A DNA stretch of 64,000 nt from Methanobrevibacter sp. (lineage in GTDB: Archaea > Methanobacteriota > Methanobacteria > Methanobacteriales > Methanobacteriaceae). The stretch is taken from NCBI GenBank assembly GCA_022775905.1, contig JALFJX010000003.1:1-64000 (forward strand), in the 5' to 3' direction. Shown one piece after another: positions 44,658-53,600 of the stretch (positions are counted from its first letter, which is position 1; each line of letters starts with the position of its first letter). Position numbers and translations under genes: made by a program. Under the pieces are notes generated by a model that had not been told where the DNA came from, made no database searches, and saw only the letters and a program-made list of their open reading frames with translations.

Positions 44658-45035
44658 ATGCATGAATTATCTATGGCTCAAGGTATAATTAATGCAGTTT
44701 TGGATACTGCAAAAGAAAATAATGCCACGGAAGTTAATGAAGTTACAATTGAAGTTGGTAGATTAGCTATGATTAATCCTGAACAGCTACAATTTATTTT
44801 AGGTGTTTTAATTGAGAACACCCTAATGGAAGATGCTAAAATCATTTTTAATGAAATTCCTGTCGAAATGGAATGTGGTGATTGCGGATTCCATGGTGAA
44901 GCTATACTTGATGATAGTGATCATTATGCACCGCTTGTTAAATGTCCTGAATGTGATAGTCTTAAAGTAGAAGTATTAAATGGAAAAGACATCACTGTTA
45001 AAAACATGGTTATTGAAAAACCTGATGATGCTTAA
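44658..45035 (+). CDS. hypA: Hydrogenase/urease nickel metallochaperone HypA
   Basis: A 125-residue protein: MHELSMAQGII at the N-terminus holds the nickel-binding His2, and the zinc domain has CGDCGFHGEA (about 73-82) and CPECDSLKVEVLNG (about 95-108), though the spacing between the two C-x2-C pairs is wide. HypA delivers nickel to the NiFe-hydrogenase precursor together with HypB, needed for the F420-reducing and other hydrogenases of methanogenesis. AAGGAG precedes the ATG. HypB follows after 18 bases, giving a clear hypAB operon. Confidence 0.92.
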   Translation: MHELSMAQGIINAVLDTAKENNATEVNEVTIEVGRLAMINPEQLQFILGVLIENTLMEDAKIIFNEIPVEMECGDCGFHGEAILDDSDHYAPLVKCPECDSLKVEVLNGKDITVKNMVIEKPDDA

Positions 45036-45053
45036 ATTTATGGAGGTATGAAT

Positions 45054-45704
45054 ATGCATCAAGTTGCTGATATTGAAGTTGCAAAAAATATTATGGATGC
45101 TAATAAAAGATTAGCAGATAAAAACTTAAAAAACTTAGAAGAAAAAAACATTTTCTGTGTTGATTTTGTTGGAGCAATCGGTTCCGGTAAAACAACTCTC
45201 GTAGAAGAAATAATTGATAATACTGATTATAAAATTGGTGTTCTTGCAGGAGATGTAATCTCAAAATTCGATTCAGAACGTATAGAAAAACACGATGTAC
45301 CGGTTGTAGGATTAAATACTGGTAAAGAATGTCATTTAGATGCACACTTAGTAGGTCATGGACTTGCAGATTTACCATTAGATGATTTGGACATGGTTAT
45401 CATTGAAAACGTAGGTAACTTAATCTGTCCTGTTGATTTTGATTTAGGTTCTCATTTAAGAATTGTCGTTGTAAGTGTTACTGAAGGTGACGACACTGTA
45501 GAAAAACACCCAATTATTTTCCAAACTTCTGATGTTGTAGTAATCAATAAAGTTGATTTGGCAGATGCTGTTGGTGCTGATGCTGATAAAATGGTTGCTG
45601 ACGCTCAAAAATTAAACCCTAAAATCAAAGTTATCAAATCTAGCTTAAAAGAAGGAAAAGGATTAGACGAAATTATTGCAGCTATTGAAGAAGCAATGAA
45701 CTAG
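45054..45704 (+). CDS. hypB: Hydrogenase nickel incorporation GTPase HypB
   Basis: A 216-residue SIMIBI-class GTPase: FVGAIGSGKTTLVEE (Walker A, about 37-51), the metal-binding switch segment GKECHLDAHLVGHGL (about 87-101), DMVIIENVGNLICP (Walker B-like, about 111-124) and VVINKVDLADA (NKxD, about 161-171). There is no N-terminal histidine-rich stretch or CxxC pair, so it is a short archaeal HypB without nickel storage. GGAGG at 45042-45046 is too near the ATG at 45048 and fits 45054 better. Works with HypA on nickel insertion. Confidence 0.92.
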   Translation: MHQVADIEVAKNIMDANKRLADKNLKNLEEKNIFCVDFVGAIGSGKTTLVEEIIDNTDYKIGVLAGDVISKFDSERIEKHDVPVVGLNTGKECHLDAHLVGHGLADLPLDDLDMVIIENVGNLICPVDFDLGSHLRIVVVSVTEGDDTVEKHPIIFQTSDVVVINKVDLADAVGADADKMVADAQKLNPKIKVIKSSLKEGKGLDEIIAAIEEAMN

Positions 45705-45722
45705 GTTAATTTTGGTGGTTTT

Positions 45723-46754
45723 ATGAAAGTATGGATAGATATTTCAAATGCACCTCACGTAAGGTTTTTCAAGGATGTTATCAAATATTTAGAAGCTGAA
45801 GGTGAGGATGTAATCGTTACAGCAAGGCAATTTGGTGATATCCATAAATTAATGGAAATGTATGATATTGATTTCATTTCTGTCGGTAAACATGGTGTAA
45901 GCTTATATGACAAACTTAAAGAGAGCACATCCAGAGTTTACAATCTTGTTGATGTAATACATGATGAAAAGGTGGATGTTGCCCTTAGCAAGCATTCTAT
46001 TGAACTTCCTAGAATCAGTTTTGGTTTAGGAATTCCAAGTTTATATGTTCTTGATAATGAACATGCACTTGCTGCCAATAAGTTGACTCTTCCGTTGTGT
46101 GATAGAATTATTACTCCAAAAATTATTGACATATGGAAACTAATGAAATTTGGTGCAGATCCAAACTCTATCATTTCCTATGATGGAACCTCAGAATTAA
46201 TGCATTTTAAAGATTTCAAATATAATGATAATATATTTGATGATTTAAATCTTAATTTGACTCATCCTAAAACTATTTTGATGAGGCCTGAACCTTCACT
46301 TGCATCATATTTGGATGCTGACTGCAGAAAATCAGTTTTATCTCCAATAGTTGATGAATTGAAAAATGTAGCAAATATTTTGATTCTTCCAAGATTCAAG
46401 GAGCAAGCTGAAATTTTTGAAGGAATTGAAGGTGTTTCAATATTAAAACCTCCTGTTGATACTTCAAATATAATGAAAAAATGTGATTTGGTTATTGGTG
46501 CTGGTGGTACAATGAATAGGGAAGCTGCAATTTTGCAAACTCCTGTTATTTCATGTTATCCTGGTGATACATTGTCTGTTGATCAATATTACATTGATAA
46601 AGGTTTGATGTATAGGTCTCATGATCCTGATGAGGTCATTCATAAAGCTTTGGAGTTCATTGTCAATCCTCATGAGAAAATTGATGTTAAAACTGATGAT
46701 TTGTTCCAAATAATTATAGATAACTTATACGATTTAGCTAAAAATGGTAAATAG
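45723..46754 (+). CDS. DUF354 family, GT-B glycosyltransferase-like protein
   Basis: A 343-residue protein matching the archaeal DUF354/COG1817 family: MKVWIDISNAPHVRFFKDVI at the N-terminus, GKHG near 57, VLDNEHALAANKLTLPLCD (about 104-122), TILMRPEPSLASYLD and near the C-terminus LVIGAGGTMNREAAILQTPVIS (split here, about 258-279), the nucleotide-sugar-binding pattern of GT-B folds. No membrane segments. Substrate unknown; a role in surface polysaccharide or glycolipid synthesis would suit. It begins 18 bases after hypB, so it is probably on that transcript. Confidence 0.78.
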   Translation: MKVWIDISNAPHVRFFKDVIKYLEAEGEDVIVTARQFGDIHKLMEMYDIDFISVGKHGVSLYDKLKESTSRVYNLVDVIHDEKVDVALSKHSIELPRISFGLGIPSLYVLDNEHALAANKLTLPLCDRIITPKIIDIWKLMKFGADPNSIISYDGTSELMHFKDFKYNDNIFDDLNLNLTHPKTILMRPEPSLASYLDADCRKSVLSPIVDELKNVANILILPRFKEQAEIFEGIEGVSILKPPVDTSNIMKKCDLVIGAGGTMNREAAILQTPVISCYPGDTLSVDQYYIDKGLMYRSHDPDEVIHKALEFIVNPHEKIDVKTDDLFQIIIDNLYDLAKNGK

Positions 46755-46855
46755 TTATTTATATTTTTATTATAGATAATTATATGATTTTTATTGAAAT
46801 TTCAAATAGTTATTTATAATACTAATTTTAAATATTTTATATAATATTCAATATT

Positions 46856-46928
<73 letters not shown>

Positions 46929-46966
46929 TTTAATTTTAAAAAATAAAAGAGAATTGTGATTAAAAT

Positions 46967-48049
46967 ATGTTATTAATTGCTCAAAACCATTTACAATTAA
47001 TTTTGGAAGTTGGATTAATGTTATTTGTAACATTAGTCTTTTGTCTTAACTTGATTCCTTTGTCACTTAGTATTGTAACCTTTTTATCATTATTCATAAT
47101 GGGAGGTTTAACTCTTCTTTTTGCAGGGGATATTGCACTTCTTGTGATTTCTTCAAGTCAAGCGGAATTTACTCACCCATTTGGGCCAATTGCATTACTT
47201 GGTGCTGTAACAGCACTTGCTTCGTTAAAGGTGATGTCGGAATCGGGTGTGGATATCAGACCACTTAAAAGATTTGTAATTTTATTCTTAGGTGGAATTA
47301 CAGTATTTGGGGGATTAATGCATAGATCTTTCTTACTTTTATGGTTGCTCGGATTATTCTTAGGATACTTGATGATTTCCAAATCATTCAGAGAAAAATC
47401 TGTATTTACTTTAAGAAGAATTATGTTGTTCTTTGGTGCAGCAGGTGCAGGTTTCATTTTCCTTGAAATTCTTGCTCGTATTACTGGTATGACAATTTTC
47501 TCTCCACTTTTAAGATTAGGTAGGATTGAACAATACTCTTTATCCAGTATTAAAACTGTATTACATAATATTCAGTTGATAGGACACAATGCAAAAGCTT
47601 CATATTGGGGAGCTGAAGGTACAGCATTCGCTGAAGGTTATATTACTTTACCAATGCAATTAGTTTTATTCTTCGGATTGCCTTTTCCATTGTTCTTTGG
47701 TGTTCTCGTAAACCAAAAGGATACAATTGATTATATGCTTCCAGGTATATTCGGTTGGGGATTTGACTTCGGAATATTAGGTCTTGCAGGTTTAATCACA
47801 TTTGTACTTGGAACAATACTCATAGGATTTAAAGTATTGAACATGTACAGGGAGAAAAGAGAGAAAAATAATAAAAAATACTTAGGAAGAGAAGTATTAT
47901 TGACTGGTGCATTAGCAGCATTCTGTTCACAAGCATTAATCGGATTATTCATATTTAACAGATCCATCAATGGTATGGCATTGTTAACATTTTTATTCGT
48001 AGGTGCACTGATTTTAGCTAATGTTGTTTCCTTAAAATCAAGATCATAA
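46967..48049 (+). CDS. Polytopic membrane protein, unknown
   Basis: A 360-residue protein with about nine or ten membrane helices. The N-terminus LLIAQNHLQLILEVGLMLF leads into helices; a large outside loop near GHNAKASYWGAEGTAFAEGYITLP (as two parts, about 205-228) is followed by more helices and a basic inner loop YREKREKNNKKY (about 292-303). Layout and the long periplasm-type loop recall polysaccharide polymerases or wzy-like proteins, but I do not recognise a family. It starts 38 bases after the tRNA and is followed closely by the DUF1890 gene. Confidence 0.7.
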   Translation: MLLIAQNHLQLILEVGLMLFVTLVFCLNLIPLSLSIVTFLSLFIMGGLTLLFAGDIALLVISSSQAEFTHPFGPIALLGAVTALASLKVMSESGVDIRPLKRFVILFLGGITVFGGLMHRSFLLLWLLGLFLGYLMISKSFREKSVFTLRRIMLFFGAAGAGFIFLEILARITGMTIFSPLLRLGRIEQYSLSSIKTVLHNIQLIGHNAKASYWGAEGTAFAEGYITLPMQLVLFFGLPFPLFFGVLVNQKDTIDYMLPGIFGWGFDFGILGLAGLITFVLGTILIGFKVLNMYREKREKNNKKYLGREVLLTGALAAFCSQALIGLFIFNRSINGMALLTFLFVGALILANVVSLKSRS

Positions 48050-48061
48050 AGAGGTGATTAA

Positions 48062-48520
48062 ATGAAAGCTTTAGTATTACTTGGATGTCCGGAGACTCCT
48101 GCACAAACTCCAATGGCAGTTTATGTATTCAATAAATTAACCAAAATGGGATATGACACTACAATTGCAGCAAATCCTGCAGCATCAAAGTTAGTTAAAA
48201 TATCTGACCCTGAAGGTTTGTACAATCTTAATTTAGTGGATTTGGAAAGAACATTAGGCGAGATTAAAGAAGGAGACTATGATTTATTAGTCGGATTTGT
48301 ACATAAAGATGCAGCAGCTGCATTTTTTGTAACATTTGACCAAATATTAAATACAAAATCACTTGCATTAGTATTCTCAAGAGATGCTGATGAAGTTGAA
48401 GAGTTTGTAAATATGATTGAAGAAAGTGAAAGCAATGCATTAATTACTGCTGTTAGAGCATTCCACAATCCTTCACCGATAAAAGTTAAATTTGATAGAG
48501 CTATTAAGGAGTTTGAATAA
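48062..48520 (+). CDS. DUF1890-family methanogen protein
   Basis: A 152-residue soluble protein, MKALVLLGCPETPAQTPMAVYVFNKL at the start (as MKALVLLGCPETPAQTPM), with NPAASKLVKISDPEG near 41 and YDLLVGFVHKDAAAAFFVTF near 80-99. It matches the DUF1890 family, restricted to methanogens as far as known, with a nucleotide-binding-like alpha/beta pattern. Function unknown. GAGGTGAT precedes the ATG. It forms a tight set with DUF1894 and methionine synthase, also seen in other Methanobacteriales. Confidence 0.75.
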   Translation: MKALVLLGCPETPAQTPMAVYVFNKLTKMGYDTTIAANPAASKLVKISDPEGLYNLNLVDLERTLGEIKEGDYDLLVGFVHKDAAAAFFVTFDQILNTKSLALVFSRDADEVEEFVNMIEESESNALITAVRAFHNPSPIKVKFDRAIKEFE

Positions 48521-48521
48521 A

Positions 48522-48836
48522 ATGTCATTCTGTTTAGATACTTACCTCCAACAATCTGATGATTATGAAGTTCACGCTTCAAGAGCTGGTTTTAAAGATT
48601 GTGCTATGATTATCAGATTCAAAGCTGATGATATTGTATACATTAAACCTGGAGATGAAGTTTTAGGTGTTAAAGTTATTGGAATCCCACCAATACCAAT
48701 TGGATTTGACCACGAGAAAGGAACAGTATTCCTTCCATACACCAAACCTTGTCATGGGACTTCAGTTGTTGAACTTCCAATCACTGAAGATGAAATTGAA
48801 AAAATCAGAAAACTTGATACCGGTAAGAAAAAATGA
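48522..48836 (+). CDS. DUF1894-family methanogen protein
   Basis: A 104-residue protein: MSFCLDTYLQQSDDYEVHAS, then RAGFKDCAMIIRFKADDIVYIKPGDEV and GVKVIGIPPIPIG. This is the DUF1894 family, found next to DUF1890 in methanogens. It contains only two cysteines, C4 and C27, and no known catalytic motif. The start at 48522 has AAGGAG upstream and follows the DUF1890 stop by one base; the stop overlaps the methionine synthase ATG by 4 bases, indicating translational coupling. Confidence 0.75.
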   Translation: MSFCLDTYLQQSDDYEVHASRAGFKDCAMIIRFKADDIVYIKPGDEVLGVKVIGIPPIPIGFDHEKGTVFLPYTKPCHGTSVVELPITEDEIEKIRKLDTGKKK

Positions 48837-49777
48837 GATCAACTGTTGTGGGTAGTTTTCCAGCTGAGGAAAGCTCTCCATCTAATTTTAAAGATAAATT
48901 ATTAAATGCTTTAGGATCATATGATCCATTTAAAGAAGCTATTGAAAGTAGTGTTATTGCTCAACTTGATGCTGGAGTAGATATTATATCTGACGGTCAG
49001 GTTAGAGGAGACATGGTTTCTATTTTTACAAAATATATTCCTGGAATGAAAATTGAAGATGGCAATACTGTAATTGTTTCTAAAATAAGAAATCCAACCA
49101 AGGAAATTTCCATTAAAGACATGCAATATGCAAAAAAAGTCATGAAGGAATATTATGGTGGTAAAATTCCGGAGGGCAAAGGAATAAAAGGAATTATCAC
49201 AGGACCGAATACTATTGTTCACTCTTCAAGAATAGAATCTTTCTATAAAAATAAGGAAGATGCCATTATTGATTTGGCACACAGTTTAAAATTTGAAGTT
49301 GATGCAATAGCTAAAAAAGTTGAACCTGTCTATATTCAAATTGATGAGCCATTCTTATCTACTGGAATGGTTGATATGAAAACAGCTCGTGAAGCTATTG
49401 ATATTATTCATGATGGTTTGGAAATACCTTTGGGAATGCATGTATGTGGTATTTTATCTGATGCATTCAAAGACCTTGCAAAATTCAACATTGATATTTT
49501 AGACATGGAATTTGCAGGAAATGATGTAAATCTTGGAGTATTGGAGGAAAATGCTTCTTTACTTGCAAATAAAAAAGTTGGATTTGGTTGTATTGATTCA
49601 TCAGTTCACACAGTAGATGCTATTGAAGACATTGATGGATTGGTAAGTAAAGCTATCGAGATTGTCGGAAAAGACAACTTGCTTTTGGATCCTGATTGCG
49701 GTCTTAGAAGATCTCCAAAAGATGTTGCATTTGAAAAATTAAGATTAATGAATGAAATCAAAGATAAATACAGTTAA
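48833..49777 (+). CDS. metE: Methionine synthase, archaeal core MetE type
   Basis: A 314-residue zinc enzyme corresponding to the catalytic C-terminal half of cobalamin-independent methionine synthase. Seen: STVVGSFPAEES (N-terminus), QLDAGVDIISDGQVRGDMV (about 43-61), VYIQIDEPFLSTGMVD (about 163-178), GMHVCGIL (zinc His and Cys, about 202-209), FGCIDSS and LLDPDCGLRRSP (about 283-294, further zinc Cys). Archaeal enzymes of this short type methylate homocysteine from methylcobalamin-bound donors instead of methyl-folate. Homocysteine is likely supplied by the DUF39/COG2122 system encoded further downstream. Confidence 0.88.
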   Translation: MRSTVVGSFPAEESSPSNFKDKLLNALGSYDPFKEAIESSVIAQLDAGVDIISDGQVRGDMVSIFTKYIPGMKIEDGNTVIVSKIRNPTKEISIKDMQYAKKVMKEYYGGKIPEGKGIKGIITGPNTIVHSSRIESFYKNKEDAIIDLAHSLKFEVDAIAKKVEPVYIQIDEPFLSTGMVDMKTAREAIDIIHDGLEIPLGMHVCGILSDAFKDLAKFNIDILDMEFAGNDVNLGVLEENASLLANKKVGFGCIDSSVHTVDAIEDIDGLVSKAIEIVGKDNLLLDPDCGLRRSPKDVAFEKLRLMNEIKDKYS

Positions 49778-49886
49778 ATTTATCTTTATTTTTTACTATT
49801 TTTTATTAGCTGTTATTTTGTATTTCAGCGTTTTATTTTCATTGATAAACAACATTTTAATTAAGTATTAACTATTATACAATATT

Positions 49887-50501
49887 ATGGAAAATAATAT
49901 ATTAAAAATAAGATTGGAAGAGGAAAAAGATTATTTTGAAGTAGAAAATCTTGTAAGAAACTCTTTTTGGAACGTTTATCGTCCTGGTGCTTTTGAACAT
50001 TTCATTGTTCATAATTTAAGAGATGATGACTCTTTTATCAAGGATTTGGCATATGTTATAGAAAAAGATGGGAATATAATAGGGCATATCAATTATTCTG
50101 TTGGAAAGCTCTCTAATTCAATATCTGCTCCAGTATTAGGTCCAATAGCCATTGACAAACAACATCAAAGAAAGGGCTATGGTTCAAAATTAATTGAATT
50201 TACATTGAAATTGGCGGAGGATATGGGTTTTCCATTTATTTTTGTCATTGGTGATGAAAATTACTATTCCAGATTTGGATTTGAATCAGCATCAAAATAC
50301 AATTTATTTTTGGATGGCACTGATACAACACAGGAAAATCCATTTTTTATGGTTAAATTGATTGAAGAGCAATTTAACAATGAGCCAGTAATGTTCCATA
50401 ATCCTGATGTGTTTATGGTACCTGAAGATGAAGTGGATGAATTCGATAAACAGTTTGAACCAAAAGAAAAATTAGTTTTAGAAGGACAACTTGGTGTCTA
50501 A
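49887..50501 (+). CDS. GNAT-family N-acetyltransferase (YhbS-like)
   Basis: A 204-residue acyltransferase. The GNAT core is visible: ENLVRNSFWNVYRPG at the N-terminus, IGHINYSVGKL (beta strands, about 67-77), LGPIAIDKQHQRKGYGSKLIEF (as LGPIAIDKQHQRKGYGS, about 88-104, the acetyl-CoA P-loop Q-R-x-x-G-x-G) and FVIGDENYYSRFGF. It resembles YhbS-type proteins. Acceptor unknown. The stop directly abuts the ATG of the next flavoprotein gene, so the two are probably translated together. Confidence 0.85.
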   Translation: MENNILKIRLEEEKDYFEVENLVRNSFWNVYRPGAFEHFIVHNLRDDDSFIKDLAYVIEKDGNIIGHINYSVGKLSNSISAPVLGPIAIDKQHQRKGYGSKLIEFTLKLAEDMGFPFIFVIGDENYYSRFGFESASKYNLFLDGTDTTQENPFFMVKLIEEQFNNEPVMFHNPDVFMVPEDEVDEFDKQFEPKEKLVLEGQLGV

Positions 50502-51224
50502 ATGAAATATCTAATTATCAACGGATCTCCTAGAAAACAAAATACCTATAATGTTATTAAGCAAATAAAAACCAATTTGGATGGGGAATTTGAAGAAATC
50601 AATTTGATTAAGGAAAATATTCCCATATGCAATGGTTGTTACAGATGCTTTAATGAATGTGAAGATAACTGCCCTCACTTTGATAAAATCAATCCAATTA
50701 TCGAAAAGCTGCAGGAATGCGATGGGATAATTGTTGGATGTCCAGTCTATGCAATGAATGTCACGGGACTCTTGAAAAATTTCTTTGATCATACTGCATA
50801 TTTTTATCACAGACCAAGATTTTTCACTAAAAAAGCACTGGTTGTTGTTACAACTGCTGGTGCAGGTCATAAAAAAGTAGCTAAATACATTGATGAAACA
50901 TTAAGGCATTGGGGTGTAAACAAGGTTTATCGATTGTCATTTGCTTGCGGTGGAAAAGATTCATTTGATGATGGTAAAATTAATAAAATCGCTCAAAGAT
51001 TTGGAGATGATATGGAATTGCATTCTCCTAAGTTTGAAGATGTGATGTTTTATAATGTATGGAAAGCAATGGCCCTATCAAAAGATCCAATTAAAGCAGA
51101 TAATGAATACTGGGTTGAAAAAGGTTTGGTCAATCATGATTTTGCACCTGAAGTTAGATTGAACATTATTAAAAAGACATTTGCAAAAATAATGTTCTTT
51201 ATCTTGAAAATGGTGATTAAATAA
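50502..51224 (+). CDS. Iron-sulfur flavoprotein-like NADPH-dependent FMN reductase
   Basis: A 240-residue flavodoxin-fold protein. MKYLIINGSPRKQNTYNVI is the FMN loop; ICNGCYRCFNECEDNCPH (about 44-61) is a compact cysteine cluster as in archaeal iron-sulfur flavoproteins; VGCPVYAMNVTGLLKNFFDH (about 83-102) is the flavin-binding loop. The C-terminal 80 residues (DPIKADNEYWVEKGLVNHDF onward) are an extension seen in a subgroup. Probably an electron carrier or oxygen/peroxide defence protein; the partner is unknown. Starts immediately after the GNAT gene. Confidence 0.8.
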   Translation: MKYLIINGSPRKQNTYNVIKQIKTNLDGEFEEINLIKENIPICNGCYRCFNECEDNCPHFDKINPIIEKLQECDGIIVGCPVYAMNVTGLLKNFFDHTAYFYHRPRFFTKKALVVVTTAGAGHKKVAKYIDETLRHWGVNKVYRLSFACGGKDSFDDGKINKIAQRFGDDMELHSPKFEDVMFYNVWKAMALSKDPIKADNEYWVEKGLVNHDFAPEVRLNIIKKTFAKIMFFILKMVIK

Positions 51225-51290
51225 TAAACTAATGTTATATATTTGAAATAATAAAAAATATATTGTACTAATTATTTAATTGGGATTATA

Positions 51291-52319
51291 ATGGTTTTAA
51301 GAGAAAATAGAATTTTTTATTTGGATGAATTAAGGGCAATTGCAATTTTATGTGTTATATTTGCTCATACAATTCAGAATTTCCCAGTTAATATGAATTA
51401 TTTGACTTCTCCTACACTTCTTTCATACCTTACAGTTGCAAGAATGGGTGTTGTTCTTTTTTTTATGATTAGTGGTGCCTTGTTGATTGGTAAAGATTAT
51501 AATTTATCTGTTTTTTTAAAGAAAAGATTTTCCAGGGTTTTAATTCCAACAATATTCTGGCAGATTATCGGATTCTTGTCAATTTTAATTTTCATAGGTT
51601 TTACATATGATAATTTAACCTTTGCAGTTACTCAATTTGGTTTTCCATGGTTTGTTTGTGCAATTTTAGGAGTTTATTTTGTTATGCCTATATTCAATTC
51701 ATTTATTAAAGAATATGGAATTAAAGGAGCAGAATATTTCTTAATTGGATGGATATTATTAATTGTATTGACAAATATGCAACTTATTGAAACATATTAT
51801 ATTCGTTACATTTTCAAGAATGTTGGATTATATATTGGTTATGCTGTTTTAGGTTACTATTTGGCAAATAAAGAGTTTAAAATTTATTCTCTTCCTATGG
51901 TTATATTTTGCAGTGTTCTTTTCGTTATAACTCTTTATCTTAATAGATATTATGCATTTAACTTTGTCCATATATTCTACATAGAATCATACTCAATAAT
52001 AATTCAATGTGCATTATTGTTCCTGATTTTTAGATATATGAGTAAACTAGCTAAGTTCAGACCTAAATTTCCATTATCAAAGGTCCATTCATTTCTTGAA
52101 AACTCATTTATTGGTAGTTTTATTTATTATTTGAGTATTTTCAGTTTTACAATATTTTTGATGCATGGTTTTATTGTAAATTATCTGCTTCAGGTCATGC
52201 CGGTTACACATTTCAGCATGATTCCTCAAATATTCCTGTTAATTGCAATTGGATCAATTATTGTTTCTGCAATCTTGTCTAAGATACCTATTTTAAACAG
52301 GATTTGTGGAATTCATTAA
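51291..52319 (+). CDS. Membrane acyltransferase, OafA/type 3 family
   Basis: A 342-residue protein with about ten membrane helices. The N-terminus IFYLDELRAIAILCVIFAHT carries the catalytic H and the R of acyltransferase type 3 proteins; MGVVLFFMISGALLIGKDYN (about 53-72) and FSRVLIPTIFWQI are also typical. Members acetylate surface polysaccharides or lipids using cytoplasmic acetyl-CoA. It lies alone between the flavoprotein gene and cbiF with AT-rich spacers. Target sugar unknown. Confidence 0.85.
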   Translation: MVLRENRIFYLDELRAIAILCVIFAHTIQNFPVNMNYLTSPTLLSYLTVARMGVVLFFMISGALLIGKDYNLSVFLKKRFSRVLIPTIFWQIIGFLSILIFIGFTYDNLTFAVTQFGFPWFVCAILGVYFVMPIFNSFIKEYGIKGAEYFLIGWILLIVLTNMQLIETYYIRYIFKNVGLYIGYAVLGYYLANKEFKIYSLPMVIFCSVLFVITLYLNRYYAFNFVHIFYIESYSIIIQCALLFLIFRYMSKLAKFRPKFPLSKVHSFLENSFIGSFIYYLSIFSFTIFLMHGFIVNYLLQVMPVTHFSMIPQIFLLIAIGSIIVSAILSKIPILNRICGIH

Positions 52320-52354
52320 AAAATAGTAAAAAAAAGAAATCATGAATAAGAAAC

Positions 52355-53107
52355 TTATCTATATTCATGTTTAAAGTTTTTGTCATATAGCTTAGATGCA
52401 TTAAAATCACCAGGGTCTAACACATCTCCCACTACAATCATTGCAGTCTTTGTTATATTAGCATCTTTAACTTTTCCTGCAATATCCTCAAGGGTTCCTC
52501 TTATTATTTGTTGGTCTGGCCAAGTTGCCTTTTTGACAACAGCAACTGGAGTAGTTTTTTCATAACCTACAAGCAATTCATCAACAACTTTATCAATCAT
52601 ACCTATTCCTAAAAAGACACACATGGTTGCATGATGCTTGGAGAAACTTGCTAAACTTTCACCTTCAGGTTTTGGTGTTCTGCCTTCAGGACGGGTAATG
52701 ATAACACTCTGGGAAATTTCAGGTAATGTCAATTCCGCTTCAAGCACACTGGCAGTTCCAAATAATGAGCTGACTCCTGGAATTATTTCATATTCAATAT
52801 CATGTTTTTTGAGCTCACGGATTTGTTCTGCAATGGCACCATAAATTGATGGATCACCGGTATGTACACGTGCAACTAATTTTCCTTCATTGACTGCTTC
52901 AGTAATTATTGTATCAGTTTCATCTAAATTTAAGTAAGCACTGTTGTGAATTTCACAATCTTCACGTGCAGGGGATAAAACATCTGGATTAACAAGTGAA
53001 CCTGCATATATGATTACATCCGCTTTTTCAATAACCTTTCTTCCTTTAACAGTTATTAAGTCAGGGTCACCTGGACCAGCACCAATGAAAATAACTTTTC
53101 CTTTCAT
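52355..53107 (-). CDS. cbiF: Cobalt-precorrin-4 C11-methyltransferase
   Basis: A 250-residue SAM-dependent methyltransferase of anaerobic cobalamin synthesis. VIFIGAGPGDPDLITVKG (about 5-22), ADVIIYAGSLVNPDVL (about 29-44), RVHTGDPSIYGAI (about 80-92), PGVSSLFGTASVLEAELTLPE (as PGVSSLFGTASVLEAELT) and VVKKATWPDQQIIRGTL (about 188-204) match the CbiF/CobM group. Cobamides are needed by the MtrA methyltransferase and by methionine synthase. No other cobalamin genes are adjacent. The gene is convergent with the acyltransferase. Confidence 0.92.
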   Translation of the reverse strand: MKGKVIFIGAGPGDPDLITVKGRKVIEKADVIIYAGSLVNPDVLSPAREDCEIHNSAYLNLDETDTIITEAVNEGKLVARVHTGDPSIYGAIAEQIRELKKHDIEYEIIPGVSSLFGTASVLEAELTLPEISQSVIITRPEGRTPKPEGESLASFSKHHATMCVFLGIGMIDKVVDELLVGYEKTTPVAVVKKATWPDQQIIRGTLEDIAGKVKDANITKTAMIVVGDVLDPGDFNASKLYDKNFKHEYR

Positions 53108-53204
53108 GATTAACTTTTTAGTTCAATTTATATTTAATAATTATGTATAAAAATTGAGTTTAAATCTGAGCAAATTTTATTAATTTCTAAAATAACTAAG
53201 AACT

Positions 53205-53600
53205 ATGGATGAAAAAGGTTTTATTTCAATTGAATACATTTTTGCTCTGTTTATAATATTCATAATAGCTTGTGGAATGTTATATTATTCATCGTCATTT
53301 ATAGATTCAAGTTTGAATATTGAAGATGCAGTTTCACATAGGATTATTCTGGATGAGGTTTCTGGGATAATATGCCAGGTAAATTCTAATGGAATTGGAT
53401 ATTCAAAATATATTAAACTGCCATCAGATAAGGGGTATTTTGAAATAACTGTAGATAAATCCAAATTAACAATGGAATATGATAATAAGAAAGGGGAGAC
53501 AATGGTTCCTTTATTGAATATAGATTCAAAATATAAATTGGTTAGTGGAAAAGGATATTATATCTCAAAAAACGAGGATGGAAAGATAGTGATAACATGA
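53205..53600 (+). CDS. Class III signal-peptide pilin-like protein
   Basis: A 131-residue protein beginning MDEKGFISIEYIFALFIIFI. The G-F-I-S-I-E-Y motif is the archaeal class III prepilin cleavage site (after G) with the conserved glutamate at +5, followed by a hydrophobic helix. The rest is a short beta-rich domain. It overlaps the next pilin-like gene by 4 bases. Both could be processed by the A24 peptidase at 10376-11242. Likely minor pilins or surface components. Confidence 0.72.
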   Translation: MDEKGFISIEYIFALFIIFIIACGMLYYSSSFIDSSLNIEDAVSHRIILDEVSGIICQVNSNGIGYSKYIKLPSDKGYFEITVDKSKLTMEYDNKKGETMVPLLNIDSKYKLVSGKGYYISKNEDGKIVIT

